Assembly (NCBI GenBank): GCA_033032865.1
Contig: JAWHQI010000099.1
Coordinates: 6,217,501 to 6,281,500, forward strand
Source: Dactylorhiza incarnata
Taxonomy: Eukaryota; Streptophyta; Magnoliopsida; Asparagales; Orchidaceae
Direction of reading: 5' to 3'
Length of the DNA: 64,000 bases
This document shows, piece after piece, positions 42,801 to 50,247 of the stretch. The notes beneath the pieces are model-generated. The model was not told where the DNA came from. It was given only the letters and a program-made list of their open reading frames with translations, and searched no databases. Positions within the stretch are counted from its first letter, which is position 1; each line of letters starts with the position of its first letter. A program made the translations under genes and the position numbers.

Positions 42801-44314
42801 AGAATGCTTAGGTGGATGTGTAGACACACGAGACTGGATAAAATTAGGAATGAATGTATCAAGAATAAGACAGGAGTGACACCAATTGCAGAGAAGATGC
42901 GAGAAGCTCGACTAAGATGGTTCAGACACGTACACAGGAGACTATTAGAGGCACTTGGTAGGCGTTGTGAGGGTTTAGTCACTAGGCGTGTTAAACGGGG
43001 GAGGGAAAGACCAATAAAGACTTGGAATGGAACTATATGGAAAGATATAATGTACTTAGGCATTAGTGAAATTATGACTAAAGATAGGGCACAATGGCGA
43101 CAAAGGATCCATATAGCCGATCCCACTATAGTGGTTTAAAGGCTTGATTGTTGTTGTTGTTGTTCTGTTTCTCGCACTGTTTATTAGTCAATCTTGGTCT
43201 AGTGGAATCTATGAATTCAATTCAAAATCAATTGGTTATAGGTGGAGAGGACTAGGATCTATATTTAAGGCGGCGGTGGAGTGGGCTGCGTCATCGCTCA
43301 TCTTTCGCTGCATGTTGCATTTGAAATACTACGAGAGAAGAAGGAAAGATACACAGAATCACAGAACCAAAAGACAATGGGATTCATGCAATTTGGGCTA
43401 CGTCTATGGGTGGCGGCATATAATATGTTTCCCGGTAGTGGGTATGGGGCTTTGCTTCCTAGCTCTAGTGGGAGTACTGCCTAGCATTATAGGTCTTTCG
43501 GTGGACGGAACATTGCCATGAGTAAGGTTAGGAGATCAAAGCAAGTTTTCGGTCCAGTCACATAGCTTACCGAATCTGTGGGCTGAAATTTGACTATGCT
43601 TTTGCCCAAAGGTCTCATCTTCAAAGCCTGGTTCGCCTCGAAAATACATGCACATCTCAAATCCTACAGCTAAAGGATGTTTTCCGTCCGGACACAGCTT
43701 ACCGAATCTGTGGCCTGAAATTGGCTACGCTCTGCCTAAACGTCTCATCTTCAAAGCCCGCTTCACCTCGAAAGTACATGCACATCTCAAATTCTACAGC
43801 TAGGGTTTAGGGCTTCACCTCGAAAGTACATGCACATCTCAAATCCTACAGATAAAGGAGTTTATATATCACTCTTCAATACAAGAACATTTCCCAAATA
43901 ATTCTAGAAAACATATATCAGTTCGCTAGAACTTCTGTGAATGCCCCATAAACTGAAAGGGGTTCAACTGTATAGGTTTCAAACAAATTAGGGTTCAAGA
44001 CATCTCAACTAAGAAAACTAGAAACCCATGCATTCTCGATCTAAAACATATCACTTTATCTGCTTTATTTGATTCTTTGTGCCTCCCTCAAAGAATGCTC
44101 AGCATATAAGCTTGAAATAATTTTTTCACAGGTCTTAGGAGCTGCCTCCATGGTTAGCATCTCAGGAAAACACCCTGGCCAGCTGAAGGATGCGGTTACT
44201 TCACCTGCAGGAACTACTATAGCTGGCATTCATGAGCTCGAGAAGGGAGGATTTCGCGGCACGCTGATGAGCGCCGTCCTTGCTGCTACAAAGCGGTGTC
44301 GTGAATTATCTTAG
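12570..44314 (+). CDS. P5CR: Pyrroline-5-carboxylate reductase, seven exons over 31.7 kb
   Basis: Reduces 1-pyrroline-5-carboxylate to L-proline with NAD(P)H, the final step of proline synthesis; plant enzymes of this family act mainly in the cytosol. Exons: 12570-12881, 17690-17738, 23514-23605, 34712-34784, 37218-37338, 37719-37824, 44132-44314. All junctions are GT-AG and the phases (0,1,0,1,2,0) fit, giving 936 coding bases. Visible signatures are the Rossmann loop [76 protein letters not shown] and the C-terminal [19 protein letters not shown]. From Met-41 (12690) the protein is 271 residues, the usual family size. The 40 extra N-terminal residues are Ser/Ala/Arg-rich and could resemble a plastid signal if used. 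No frame damage was found, so the gene looks functional. Introns are 4,808, 5,775, 11,106, 2,433, 380 and 6,307 bp. Confidence 0.95.
13100..13530. repeat. Degenerate tandem repeat in intron 1
   Basis: Roughly seven diverged copies of a unit of about 50-65 bp, with a core like CAAAGTTGTGTAGTAAAATG followed by GCAG...CAATGTTA...GATGAG. Copies are recognisable near 13150, 13210, 13260, 13310, 13360, 13420 and 13500. Spacing is irregular and the units are much diverged, so the array is old. Confidence 0.5.
16030..17518 (+). pseudogene. LINE-I, 5'-truncated RTE-like LINE reverse transcriptase
   Basis: Decayed non-LTR reverse transcriptase in the same orientation as P5CR. Recognisable parts are GPDDIPIEV, the palm segments LPLYKNK-like and [12 protein letters not shown] (the catalytic FADD box, near 16750), [30 protein letters not shown] and DRAQWR near the end. 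Several in-frame stops and shifts break it. The endonuclease half is missing, typical of 5' truncation in target-primed insertion. It is clearly related to LINE-H in intron 6. The final non-coding tail seen in LINE-H is not evident here. Confidence 0.85.
17690..17738 (+). CDS. P5CR: P5CR exon 2 (49-bp small exon)
   Basis: Encodes [16 protein letters not shown] plus the first base of the next codon. The acceptor is ATTTGTAG|GTAGTC and the donor is ATTG|GTATGC. The VKPQ motif belongs to the NAD(P)-binding fold. It lies between LINE-I (ends about 17518) and Gypsy-D (starts 18223). Joining it to exons 1 and 3 restores the family sequence exactly in phase. Confidence 0.92.
21081..22177 (-). mobile_element. 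Solo LTR of the Copia-A family (1,097 bp, TSD CTTCT)
   Basis: Begins TGTTGGG and ends CACCAACA, with a perfect 5-bp target duplication CTTCT at 21076-21080 and 22178-22182. Removing the LTR and one duplication rejoins the Gypsy-D RT frame between IFRPLL and the RR..FFDD segment. No internal domain, primer-binding site or second LTR is present, so this is a solo LTR left by LTR-LTR recombination. It has the same family ends and orientation as the Copia-A LTR. Confidence 0.93.
21605..21900. repeat. TTCGTCGAG repeat zone inside the solo LTR
   Basis: About 15 short units built on (T)TCGTCGAGT with spacers such as AACAAATGA, AATCATAAA and CATGAA. A higher-order duplication of about 111 bp starts at 21614 and 21725 with AACAGAATTCGTCGAGTGAA. 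The corresponding place in the Copia-A LTR carries a different, 88-bp array built on the same core. Confidence 0.85.
22690..22940 (+). pseudogene. Copia gag fragment
   Basis: The frame [14 protein letters not shown]... leads to PDVRDEL, a stop, then [15 protein letters not shown] and LLHHV. It aligns by eye with the Copia-E gag N-terminus ([29 protein letters not shown]). It is therefore a short relic of a Copia-E relative, in the same orientation as P5CR, next to the broken end of Gypsy-D. The C-rich stretch before it (22330-22690) has open frames without domain motifs. Confidence 0.7.
23514..23605 (+). CDS. P5CR: P5CR exon 3
   Basis: 92 bp. The acceptor ATCTGTAG|CTAGAAAGG completes an Ala codon with exon 2. 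It encodes [16 protein letters not shown] and [14 protein letters not shown], then the donor CAG|GTATTG in phase 0. The AAGIK segment is conserved in the family near the cofactor and substrate site. Confidence 0.95.
24736..25722 (+). pseudogene. Gypsy-F gag remnant
   Basis: Opens [20 protein letters not shown] with a short heptad-like segment ([18 protein letters not shown]) and a proline-rich stretch. The retrotransposon gag domain continues in a second frame ([38 protein letters not shown]). A zinc-knuckle-like [14 protein letters not shown] follows near 25580. The protein ends at 25722, close to the polypurine tract. Two frameshifts (near 25090 and 25470) break it. Confidence 0.78.
25827..26570. 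mobile_element. hAT-like MITE in the left LTR of Copia-E
   Basis: The ends are inverted: GTTATCAAGGCGC at 25833 and GCGCCTTTGATAA at 26555-26567. The undisturbed right LTR of the same element (31706-31735) gives the empty site and fixes the insertion point. The flanks ATGTATGA / TGGTATGA suggest an 8-bp duplication with two mismatches. Inside are four 34-bp units near 25948-26060 (GGCGAGCGCCTAGCGTG core) and a roughly 60-bp CTGCTGCTCCTCTCGCC array at about 26120-26470. There is no transposase. Confidence 0.82.
26696..30824 (-). pseudogene. Copia-E gag-pol, broken by frameshifts
   Basis: Reading from 30824 downward: gag ([29 protein letters not shown]); zinc knuckle [14 protein letters not shown]; protease [10 protein letters not shown]; integrase with [33 protein letters not shown] and the ERKNR region; RT with [10 protein letters not shown] and [11 protein letters not shown]; RNase H with [22 protein letters not shown] and [10 protein letters not shown], stopping at 26696. 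The largest intact piece is 30270-28339 (643 residues, knuckle to end of integrase). Breaks lie near 30465, 30270, 28340, 27500 and 27250. Mobility would need proteins from a relative. Confidence 0.9.
31080..31430. repeat. 42-43 bp minisatellite in the Copia-E leader
   Basis: Repeats of GAGCGGCGAGCAGGAGGCCG and CTGGAGGGAGAC recur at about 31111, 31153, 31195, 31260 and 31340, with variants in between, within the untranslated leader between primer-binding site and gag. The long open frames across this zone on both strands are by-products of the repeat. Confidence 0.7.
32145..34190 (+). mobile_element. Element G, small non-autonomous LTR retrotransposon (TSD TTTTC)
   Basis: LTRs at 32145-32491 and 33804-34190 share the ends TGATATGGGCCCAC and GACCCATAACA. 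Target duplication TTTTC at 32140-32144 and 34191-34195. The primer-binding site TTGGTATCAGTGCG starts at about 32494, and a polypurine-like GAAGGGCGGGTGGA precedes the 3' LTR. The 1.3-kb interior has no protease, RT or integrase, only a short gag-like start ([14 protein letters not shown] near 33170) and a gag/tail-like segment ([13 protein letters not shown], 33762-33800). The second LTR has an extra roughly 40-bp duplicate of TTGAGCTCGGCTCCC. Confidence 0.9.
34712..34784 (+). CDS. P5CR: P5CR exon 4
   Basis: 73 bp. Acceptor GCAACAG|GAATGG, donor TCAG|GTTAAA, ending in phase 1. It encodes [20 protein letters not shown] followed by EAAS. The MPNTP segment is a hallmark of P5C reductases and lines the active-site cleft. 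Confidence 0.95.
34850..36960 (-). mobile_element. Copia remnant in intron 4 (gag plus LTR scraps)
   Basis: A minus-strand gag lies at about 35820-36754. To its right is a primer-binding-site complement GTGATACCAATT at about 36855-36867, then TGGAAAATCAAGATAC, the apparent start of an LTR. GGAAAATCAAGATATAATTT and a near copy at 35145-35215 suggest the other LTR. Pol is absent. Boundaries are approximate. Confidence 0.62.
35820..36754 (-). pseudogene. Copia gag remnant
   Basis: Starts [20 protein letters not shown] at 36754, typical of copia gag (UBN2-type) domains, and continues [15 protein letters not shown] and [15 protein letters not shown]. After a frameshift near 36380 come [16 protein letters not shown], a basic glycine-rich [17 protein letters not shown] linker, and a knuckle-like CYKCG segment near 35925. 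Protease and later domains are missing. Confidence 0.82.
37218..37338 (+). CDS. P5CR: P5CR exon 5
   Basis: 121 bp. Acceptor TATATAG|TCATGTGC completes Val with exon 4. It encodes [16 protein letters not shown] and [20 protein letters not shown], then TGL plus two bases, with donor GAG|GTATGC in phase 2. GKIW and the acidic segment are conserved in plant P5CR. Confidence 0.94.
37719..37824 (+). CDS. P5CR: P5CR exon 6
   Basis: 106 bp. Acceptor TCCGCAG|TGGTAG, donor ACT|GTGAGT (full consensus). It encodes [19 protein letters not shown] and [17 protein letters not shown], the dimerisation-domain core with the SGSGPAY motif that contacts substrate. It is separated from exon 5 by the only short, transposon-free intron (380 bp). 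Confidence 0.96.
40077..40620. mobile_element. hAT-like MITE inside LINE-H (TSD GAGAAGGC)
   Basis: 8-bp duplication GAGAAGGC at 40069-40076 and 40621-40628. The inverted ends TGTTATCAATGCGCC and GGCGC...TTTGATAACA match the MITE in Copia-E, so both are one family. The interior is different: a GGCGCACCC-rich left part and a 40318-40530 zone of alternating GAATTGGGTGCC / TTTTCAGTGAATT segments that can pair with each other. There is no coding capacity. Confidence 0.85.
40989..41321. repeat. 333-bp foldback element
   Basis: The left arm (TTACCGGGACCTCCCCT ... GAGCACCCCTCTTAGTTTCG) is mirrored by the right arm (CGAAACTAAGAGGGGTGCTC ... AGGGGAGGTTTGGGTAA), around a centre near 41150. Almost the entire element is one long imperfect inverted repeat. 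Terminal duplications are not clear. It lies inside the Harbinger-like element. Confidence 0.8.
41500..41660 (+). mobile_element. Possible SINE 3' part with (TTG)n tail
   Basis: CCAAAGGTTAGGTCT occurs twice about 57 bp apart (41523 and 41571), then GATTGGGGACTATATGGG and a GTTGTTGTTGTTGT tail at about 41637-41655. A (TTG)n tail is shared with the LINE-H 3' end, as expected if a SINE borrows the LINE machinery. I see no certain polymerase III boxes. Confidence 0.4.
43546..43857. repeat. 134-bp tandem duplication in intron 6
   Basis: Copy one starts TTTTCGGTCC at 43546 and copy two TTTTCCGTCC at 43680. Both contain CTTACCGAATCTGTGG, GTCTCATCTTCAAAGCC and ACATGCACATCTCAAAT. A third partial copy (about 43815-43857) repeats only the CTTCACCTCGAAAGTACATG end. 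Confidence 0.8.
44132..44314 (+). CDS. P5CR: P5CR exon 7 (terminal)
   Basis: 183 bp including the stop TAG at 44312-44314; acceptor TTCACAG|GTCTTA in phase 0. It encodes [40 protein letters not shown] and [20 protein letters not shown]. The [10 protein letters not shown]...LE segment is the family signature of the C-terminal helical dimerisation domain. Confidence 0.96.
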   Translation, partial: VLGAASMVSISGKHPGQLKDAVTSPAGTTIAGIHELEKGGFRGTLMSAVLAATKRCRELS

Positions 44315-44540
44315 GTGAACTTTTCTTGCTTACAGCCATTTTACCGGAGCGAAAATGCCGCCCGAGTTCGTTTTCTTCAATTTTACTATGCTAGGCACAA
44401 AATTTGTTAGGGAATAGAAATTGGAATTTAATAACAAACATGTAATCCTCTTTATTTATTGCATCTGGCACCTTGTATATATATATATATATATACATAT
44501 ATGAAAAGAAAAGTTCATTTGAAGCTGTTGTAGTTATTAA
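44315..44540 (+). other. P5CR: P5CR 3' untranslated region and end
   Basis: The stretch after the stop is AT-rich, with a (TA)n microsatellite at about 44476-44495. No perfect AATAAA is present; TTTAATAACAAAC near 44428 is a possible weak poly(A) signal. The exact transcript end cannot be read from sequence. Confidence 0.5.
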
Positions 44541-46771
44541 AACTACAAATAAGATCAATTTTTTGGTCCTTCAACTTACTAATAGTGTGAAACAAAAGCT
44601 TGGGAAGTTGTATATTGTATAAATTATCCATATGTTGATTCCTTGTAGTTTTAACTCTAAACCACAAATTAGCATGTACCATGGTAGACATTAGTATACC
44701 TGAAAATGGGCTTGCATGAAAGCCACAAATTAACAAAAAAAGAGTAAGAATCAGGGAACTCGTAGTCAATTCCATCTCGACAAATTATTCATAACTTTGG
44801 AGATCGGCACGGATGACTCGACTGGCCTACTTGGCTCCAGTGACTCAGCTTGGTATAAAAGCACTTTTAAGGATGTATTATTAGTTATAAAGTCGCGCGT
44901 GTTCGGTATGAGGCTCAGTTTGGATTCCGAAAGCATTATTGAGCAACCTTATTGTCGCGGGCATGTCCCTTTTTCTCATGAAGATTTCAATTTGTTCATC
45001 CACAAGTATTGTCTCTTAGTGTCTAATGAAAGTTTGCATTCCATGAAAATTACCATAATGGTTTCATAAACATGTGTATGCTAACCACACATAGGATGCC
45101 CCTCTAGGACATCATCAATGTAAGGACTAGGACATTCTGGATGTAGGGGTGCCCTAGATAAGATCTTTTGAGCATGGGCCTTGGAAGCTCTTGGGGAGCG
45201 TGATGAGGAGATCAAATCTAACAATGAATTCAAAAAATGAGTAGCATCAAACTTAGTGGGTAAGGCACCCCATGTGAGTATGTTACTCAATAGGTAACTA
45301 TTTGGTGAACTACTATGCAAGCAGAAGAAGCGGGCAAGCGTGACGATGTTAGAGCCAACTAGCAAGTCAATCCAGCAGTAACGAATCTCATGCAAAGACA
45401 GAACGATCGGCATGGAGAAAATTCAGTTATTAATAAATGTGGAGAATATAAGAAGTGAAAATTGATAGTAAGGAGAAGCTCTATTGCAAGATGGGGAATA
45501 CAATTCAAAATTATTGATGCCCAACTCCTAGTTCTAACTACAATCTCCTTATAGTTGTGATTTGGCCAAACGTGAATTCCACCATTCTGTTAGGGGCCTA
45601 CTTGGATGTTGTCAGAGGAGTGGCAGGAGGTGGAGATAATGGTGACAGAGATACTACGGAGCCTTGACCGCGTCTGCCTAAGCGGTTTTAGGGTTTGAGA
45701 AAATATACTTTCTTCATTGATAGCAATACAAGATCCAACGGGTCCTTTAAATAGGACTTACAACAGACCTTTAATGAAAATACGGGACAGATTTGGACAT
45801 GTGACTAAAAAGGATATCTCATAAAGACACGCATAAATACGATGTCATATAAGGATACTACTCATATGACATAATAAGTGCATATTCAGAAATAAATAAT
45901 AATAAATACTCTCATAGTAAGACCCATTACACATTCTTGAACTCAATGTGGTCTCTTTCTTTCTTTTTTTCACCACAATCATATCAACTTCGATAACTTC
46001 TCAAATTTGAGGCCTTGAGGATCACACATGCTCGTTGAATTCTATCTTAAATGGCCATTGTTGAATATGTTGGCTCCTAACTTCGCTAAAGACTCTAGTC
46101 ATAGTGGCCACCTTGATGACTATGACTTCATCAAATGCCTTGTTCAATTGATTTGGTTTATGGACCTCCCCCAAATCATATACTGAATCTTTCCTTTTCC
46201 TTGTTGTGTCTCATAACTCACATTTTCTTATTTCTATTTGCGGTAACTCTTATAAATTCATCGAGCTCTTTTTTTATTATTATCCAGAGGCCTCTCAGGC
46301 ACGACTCGAGTTCTTTCGGTGTCCAGTTAGATGCAATTTATCAAGTTGTTGGTAACTTGCAGGTATTTTTCGACATTGTGGCATCCTTTCAGATCCAAGT
46401 GTGGAAAGTTTAGGGTGTTTGATTATGCTGTGTATATCGAATTTTCACAGCAACACGCGTTAATGACAATAGAGATAACCTCTTTTGAAGGACTTGTATA
46501 AATAGGATCGGATTATTCTTCACGGATGTCAAGGCTAGGCATTGAACTCTCTACTTGATGCCTTTGGTTTGATTCCAATCAACGGCAACAACTACAACAA
46601 CCATGGATCCTGAACCCTCTAATTGATGCAAACATACTGTGATGTGAATTACTAAATAGTTTGTAAAGACATTTATCAAAGGTCATGCCATTTTCTCAAC
46701 TGATCCTCATCATATCACATCAGGTAAGCTTCTGAAAATGGAATTTGTTTGAATTGCGTCGAACTAACATC
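44541..46771. other. Gene-poor flank between P5CR and Gypsy-J
   Basis: No gene recognised. Open frames at 44797-45069 (plus, 90 residues) and 45081-45413 (minus, 110 residues) show no family motif. The stretch 45640-45790 (TTTAGGGTTTGAGAAAATA, CAATACAAGATCCAACGGG) has the look of an LTR end, but no partner was found. Confidence 0.5.
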
Positions 46772-46776
46772 CTAGT

Positions 46777-47672
46777 TGATGTAGGCCACTACGTTCACAA
46801 CGCCCGTTCGCAACGTAACTAGTTAACCGCGCGAGACTAAAGAAGAATGATGCAAATGCAAGCCGCACAACGCAAGTGCACCGGACTAGGCAAAGAGAAA
46901 CACTTGCCACACGAAGGTTGCCAAACCTCTTGAGATCTCCCAAGGGCGATGAGCCAATGTTTGATCAAGCAAAAGGACCCACCCGGTCCGAACAAGCTAT
47001 GCGTCGTACCAAAGAGATCCACCGAAAAATTACGATTTCGGAAAACGGTTGATCTCTCCCAACAAAAAGCGGGGTTCGCCACGCCCCTTCGAAAGATAAA
47101 AGAAAAGGATGCAATGCAAGACTCGTAATGGAAAAATACCAACGAAAAATTCAACGGTGATACGAAGATCACGCCACAAATTCCACCACACAATAATCTA
47201 AGAAAAGAGAAGCATTTTGTGGATAGTTCGTTACCCGCTTGAGATTGGATTGGCCTCAAGCAACTCAAAGCCCGGTTGTCGTTCTACGGTTCCGCTGGAG
47301 TTGCGTCGTCGGCGAGAGATTTGAACACCGTTTTCGCCGTCACACCGTTGCCGGTTCACGTCAAACCACACTAGCACCTTCGGAGGAGTTATCCAAGCTG
47401 AGGAGGAGTCTTCCTTGAAGTGGGGGCTGCTTTCCGGGAGGGAGAAGGGGTGGCCGAAGTTTGGATAGGCTTAGTGAGGGAGATGAAGGAAGGGGTTGGT
47501 AGAAGGAGAGAGGGGAAAGCCTTTGAAGGGGGGCTGGCGGCTAGGGAGGAGTGGAAGGGGCGACCTCTTCTAGCCGAACTAGGGCAAGTGAGGGGGACGA
47601 CCTCCTTGACCGAACCGGAGCAGGAGAGGGGAAGAGAGAAACTGGAGGGGGGGGCGGCCTCCTTGGCCGATC

Positions 47673-47711
<39 letters not shown>

Positions 47712-48122
47712 TTCGGCCTCCTTGGCCGATCGAGAGAAAGAGGGGGAACGTGAGGGGCGGCCACACAATAGAGAGGGAGAAAGTTAGGAGGGGATTAGGT
47801 TTTTACTTTTCATTCATCAATTCTACTAAATCCTTCATCAAAAATGCCTTATATAAGGCTTACAAGAGTTCAGGCTAAACGCAGCCCAATCTAAAAGAGA
47901 CATTGGCTAAACGCAGGCCAAAGTAAAAAGAGTTCAAATTAAAATACACCAATAATTTAAATGCTTCAAAATTTAAATGTTTCAAATATAAAATATTAAG
48001 TCTTGTGCCGAGGGCGGAGGTTGTAGCGGCGATGACGACGGGAGTCCTTGGTTGGATGACCTCCCTCATCCGTAAGCGTGCTTGCATCAAAATCTTCAAG
48101 TTGTGGGCCGTCGTCTCCATCA
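46777..48122 (-). repeat. Gypsy-J 3' LTR (1,346 bp)
   Basis: Plus-strand ends TGATGTAGGCC and TCTCCATCA. It contains a G8 run at 47647-47654 and an (AG)n tract at about 47677-47700. The C-terminal part of the chromodomain frame runs into it from 48122 downward. It lacks an insert of about 75 bp present in the sister LTR near 52080-52155. Confidence 0.93.
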
Positions 48123-48844
48123 ATCCTCCCCCGCCCAAAAGAACTCAACACCGGTGAGTTGGACTGAGCGTAGAGGCGGAGGAGAGCTTCATCAAGCAAG
48201 ATCACCTCGGACTCGGGTAACCACGAGTCGTCAGAAGCCGGACGATCACGCCAGCGGATCAAATAGCGCCGACTATCACCTGTGGGAGTGGAGAGCACCT
48301 CGTCACGGAGAATCCTGTCAGGCACAAATGTGGTTCTGGGGAACCTAGGAAAAGCGTTAGCCGAATAAGCAGAACAAATATCACCACCAACCAAGGTACC
48401 TCCTGCGGGGACCGTGGAAGAGGACGAACCAGGCACCATCTCACCCCCCAACCCAGTAGAACATGTGGTAAAATTAAACGGGCAGATAGATAAATCATGC
48501 GGTGGAGAGATATAAGGCGTTAAATCCGACACGTTGAAAATAGGAGAAATTCCCCAATCAGAAGGTAATTCCAAAAGAAATGCATTATCACCAAATCGTT
48601 TTAAAATTCGAAACGGACCGGCTCGCTTATTAGCCAAATTCTTTATGGTGCCCGAAGGCATCCATTCAGGGACGAGACGTACCATTACCAAATCACCAAC
48701 TTCTAAGGGGGAGGCTCTCCGATGGACGTTAGCGTGCGATTGGTAAGATGCATATTGAGTGGTGAGTGTCTTTAACATGTTTATGCAATTCGTGAATTTG
48801 AGAGGCAAAATCTTGTGCTTTATAAAAATCTGAAATAAAAGCAT
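47996..48844 (-). CDS. Gypsy-J integrase C-terminus plus chromodomain
   Basis: 282-residue frame. From about residue 31 it reads as the tail of a gypsy integrase: YASYQSHANVHRR, VGDLVMVRL, the GPF motif (AGPFRILKRFGDNAF, about 76-90) and FNVSDLTPY. A chromodomain-like segment follows (about 172-220: FVPDRILRDEVL, RRYLIRWRDRP, DDSWLPESEVILLDEALL), with the aromatic/WR pattern that recognises histone marks in chromoviruses. The last ~42 residues, ending RRYNLRPRHKT, are encoded inside the LTR. The first ~30 residues are probably out of frame; the true upstream partner is the 48729-49973 frame, joined by a one-base shift near 48770. Confidence 0.85.
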   Translation of the reverse strand: MLLFQIFIKHKILPLKFTNCINMLKTLTTQYASYQSHANVHRRASPLEVGDLVMVRLVPEWMPSGTIKNLANKRAGPFRILKRFGDNAFLLELPSDWGISPIFNVSDLTPYISPPHDLSICPFNFTTCSTGLGGEMVPGSSSSTVPAGGTLVGGDICSAYSANAFPRFPRTTFVPDRILRDEVLSTPTGDSRRYLIRWRDRPASDDSWLPESEVILLDEALLRLYAQSNSPVLSSFGRGRIDGDDGPQLEDFDASTLTDEGGHPTKDSRRHRRYNLRPRHKT

Positions 48845-49973
48845 TAAATCTGACGTTCTTCATGATCATGGATGGGTCGGCGTACCTACGAATTAATTTA
48901 TTAACGGAGCCAGACGACATCCGCACAGGGACTGACCGGACTAAACCCAAATCACTAATTCTAGCGTAGGATGGTCTCAGATGGGAGTGGAAGTGTGTGC
49001 GACATATTTTAAAATGAAACACTAACGTCCTAGATACATGAGGACTGAACCCATGTGCTACATGACTTGACCCGACTGCGGAGGATAAGGGGACTAAGTC
49101 AGGTGGCACGGGAGCCTTATAATCAAAAATGATTTGAAAGGATTCCAACTTTGTAGCTATAATTTCATATTTTAAATACTCTCGCTTGACATGAAGATAT
49201 GCCAAGGAGAACTGCTCATCAAAAACCATAGAGTTGATCACTCTGGGATGTGCAAGGATGTGCGAGCGACACAACTCAAGAGGCCTTTCTATAGTCATTA
49301 ACGTGTGGAAATGAGGGTCATCAAAAGGCGGTGGGTAAATGCGTGCAAACGGGTGTGGTATATAGGTATGTTTAAGTGACACCACATCCAGAGGCACAAT
49401 GGGCAAGGACTCAGAATCGGTCGTAGTCGATGTCAAAAACGTAGGCGGACACGCAGAAAATTGAATAGTCAAATGTGATATGTAGTCAGATCTACGTGGT
49501 GCGGAGACTACAAAGTGAATGGACCCAGATGGGTCGACTAGCACCAATTCATCATGTTTGGGTGAGTTAAGACTTCTTGGAACACCCACTAATTCATTAT
49601 ATAATTTTAAATCCAAGTTCATCCTAGGATGGGTGGTCGCACGAACTATAGCAGCGGGGTCTTTGGGAGATAAGAATGTTAAAAAGTTCATAACTTCGTT
49701 CCCAAGACTAGATTCAAAAATGCTAGCACTCCCAAAGGGAGTGGTTTCGGGAGCACGAAGCCTAGGACGATCGCAAAATTTATGGTCAACTAGCATAGGA
49801 AGGACAACCCAACGAAACCACTCATCTCGTCCCGCGGTGGTAACGGGTTCCATACCATACTTCAAGGTCAGGACCGAAGTAGGGGGACCCAAGCAACCAT
49901 AAATGGGTGACGGTTCAATGGGGGAGCTAACACTAACATATGGTCCACTAGTGCAGAGAATGTGCCCACACAA
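48729..49973 (-). CDS. Gypsy-J 415-residue protein of unknown function
   Basis: A long uninterrupted frame occupies the place where RT, RNase H and the integrase core should be. I recognise no RT (no YxDD or FxDD), no RNase H and no D,D,E pattern. The segment QDFASQIHELHKHVKDT at the end matches the helix just before the integrase C-terminal domain, so the frame leads into the next one. The rest is rich in H, P, S and R, with no membrane segment or cysteine knuckle. The open length argues for recent coding selection or a recent origin. Alternatives: a captured host fragment or an unusually diverged pol. Confidence 0.6.
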   Translation of the reverse strand: MCGHILCTSGPYVSVSSPIEPSPIYGCLGPPTSVLTLKYGMEPVTTAGRDEWFRWVVLPMLVDHKFCDRPRLRAPETTPFGSASIFESSLGNEVMNFLTFLSPKDPAAIVRATTHPRMNLDLKLYNELVGVPRSLNSPKHDELVLVDPSGSIHFVVSAPRRSDYISHLTIQFSACPPTFLTSTTTDSESLPIVPLDVVSLKHTYIPHPFARIYPPPFDDPHFHTLMTIERPLELCRSHILAHPRVINSMVFDEQFSLAYLHVKREYLKYEIIATKLESFQIIFDYKAPVPPDLVPLSSAVGSSHVAHGFSPHVSRTLVFHFKICRTHFHSHLRPSYARISDLGLVRSVPVRMSSGSVNKLIRRYADPSMIMKNVRFNAFISDFYKAQDFASQIHELHKHVKDTHHSICILPIAR

Positions 49974-50247
49974 CTACTACCAACAGATAACGGATTGGAC
50001 CACTTGTCCTCCCCACTAGAAGACACAGGAAACTCAGTAGCCCTAATCCCGCTATCAAGAGTGTGAGGAGCTAATAAGGGTCGCCCCATCTCCTCGGCTT
50101 TCTCACCAACATCATCAGAATCACTTGGCTCTATTTCAGGATTTTCAACAACCTCCAGAATGATCTCAGGATGACCAACAGGAGGCTCCTTAAAGCCAAT
50201 GGGATCATGTAAAGGTTGATTAATCAGGCAACCTCAGTCTCTGACAC

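Larger units (their letters stand above)
38280..43139 (+). pseudogene. LINE-H endonuclease-RT ORF, decayed
   Basis: The apurinic-type endonuclease region is readable in pieces: [41 protein letters not shown]-like residues near 38705 and a [13 protein letters not shown] segment. RT follows: [19 protein letters not shown], then after the insertions [12 protein letters not shown] (FADD changed to FVDD, near 42415), [11 protein letters not shown] and [11 protein letters not shown], ending [14 protein letters not shown] at 43139. Many stops and shifts make it inactive. Confidence 0.87.
38037..43165 (+). mobile_element. LINE-H, full-length RTE-like LINE with 16-bp TSD
   Basis: Flanked by a perfect 16-bp duplication TGTTTCTCGCACTGTT (38021-38036 and 43166-43181). 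The 3' tail is (TTG)n at about 43147-43163, typical of RTE-type LINEs. The 5' part holds two copies of an 84-bp repeat (38067 and 38151). The element is interrupted by a hAT-like MITE (40077-40620) and a Harbinger-like element (40669-42201). Confidence 0.9.
37825..44131 (+). other. P5CR intron 6
   Basis: 6,307 bp, of which 5.1 kb is LINE-H with its own insertions. The flanking 37825-38020 and 43182-44131 are ordinary intron, the latter with a tandem duplication at 43546-43857. Confidence 0.9.

Noticed and set aside
44797..45413. Frames of 90 (plus) and 110 (minus) residues downstream of P5CR as host genes
   Set aside because: No motif, splice pattern or codon signal that I recognise; left as unassigned flank.
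47389..47878. Several overlapping frames of 60-152 residues on both strands, and their counterparts at 51911-52483
   Set aside because: They are inside the Gypsy-J LTRs and are created by G- and GA-rich tracts; they are not conserved between the two LTRs.
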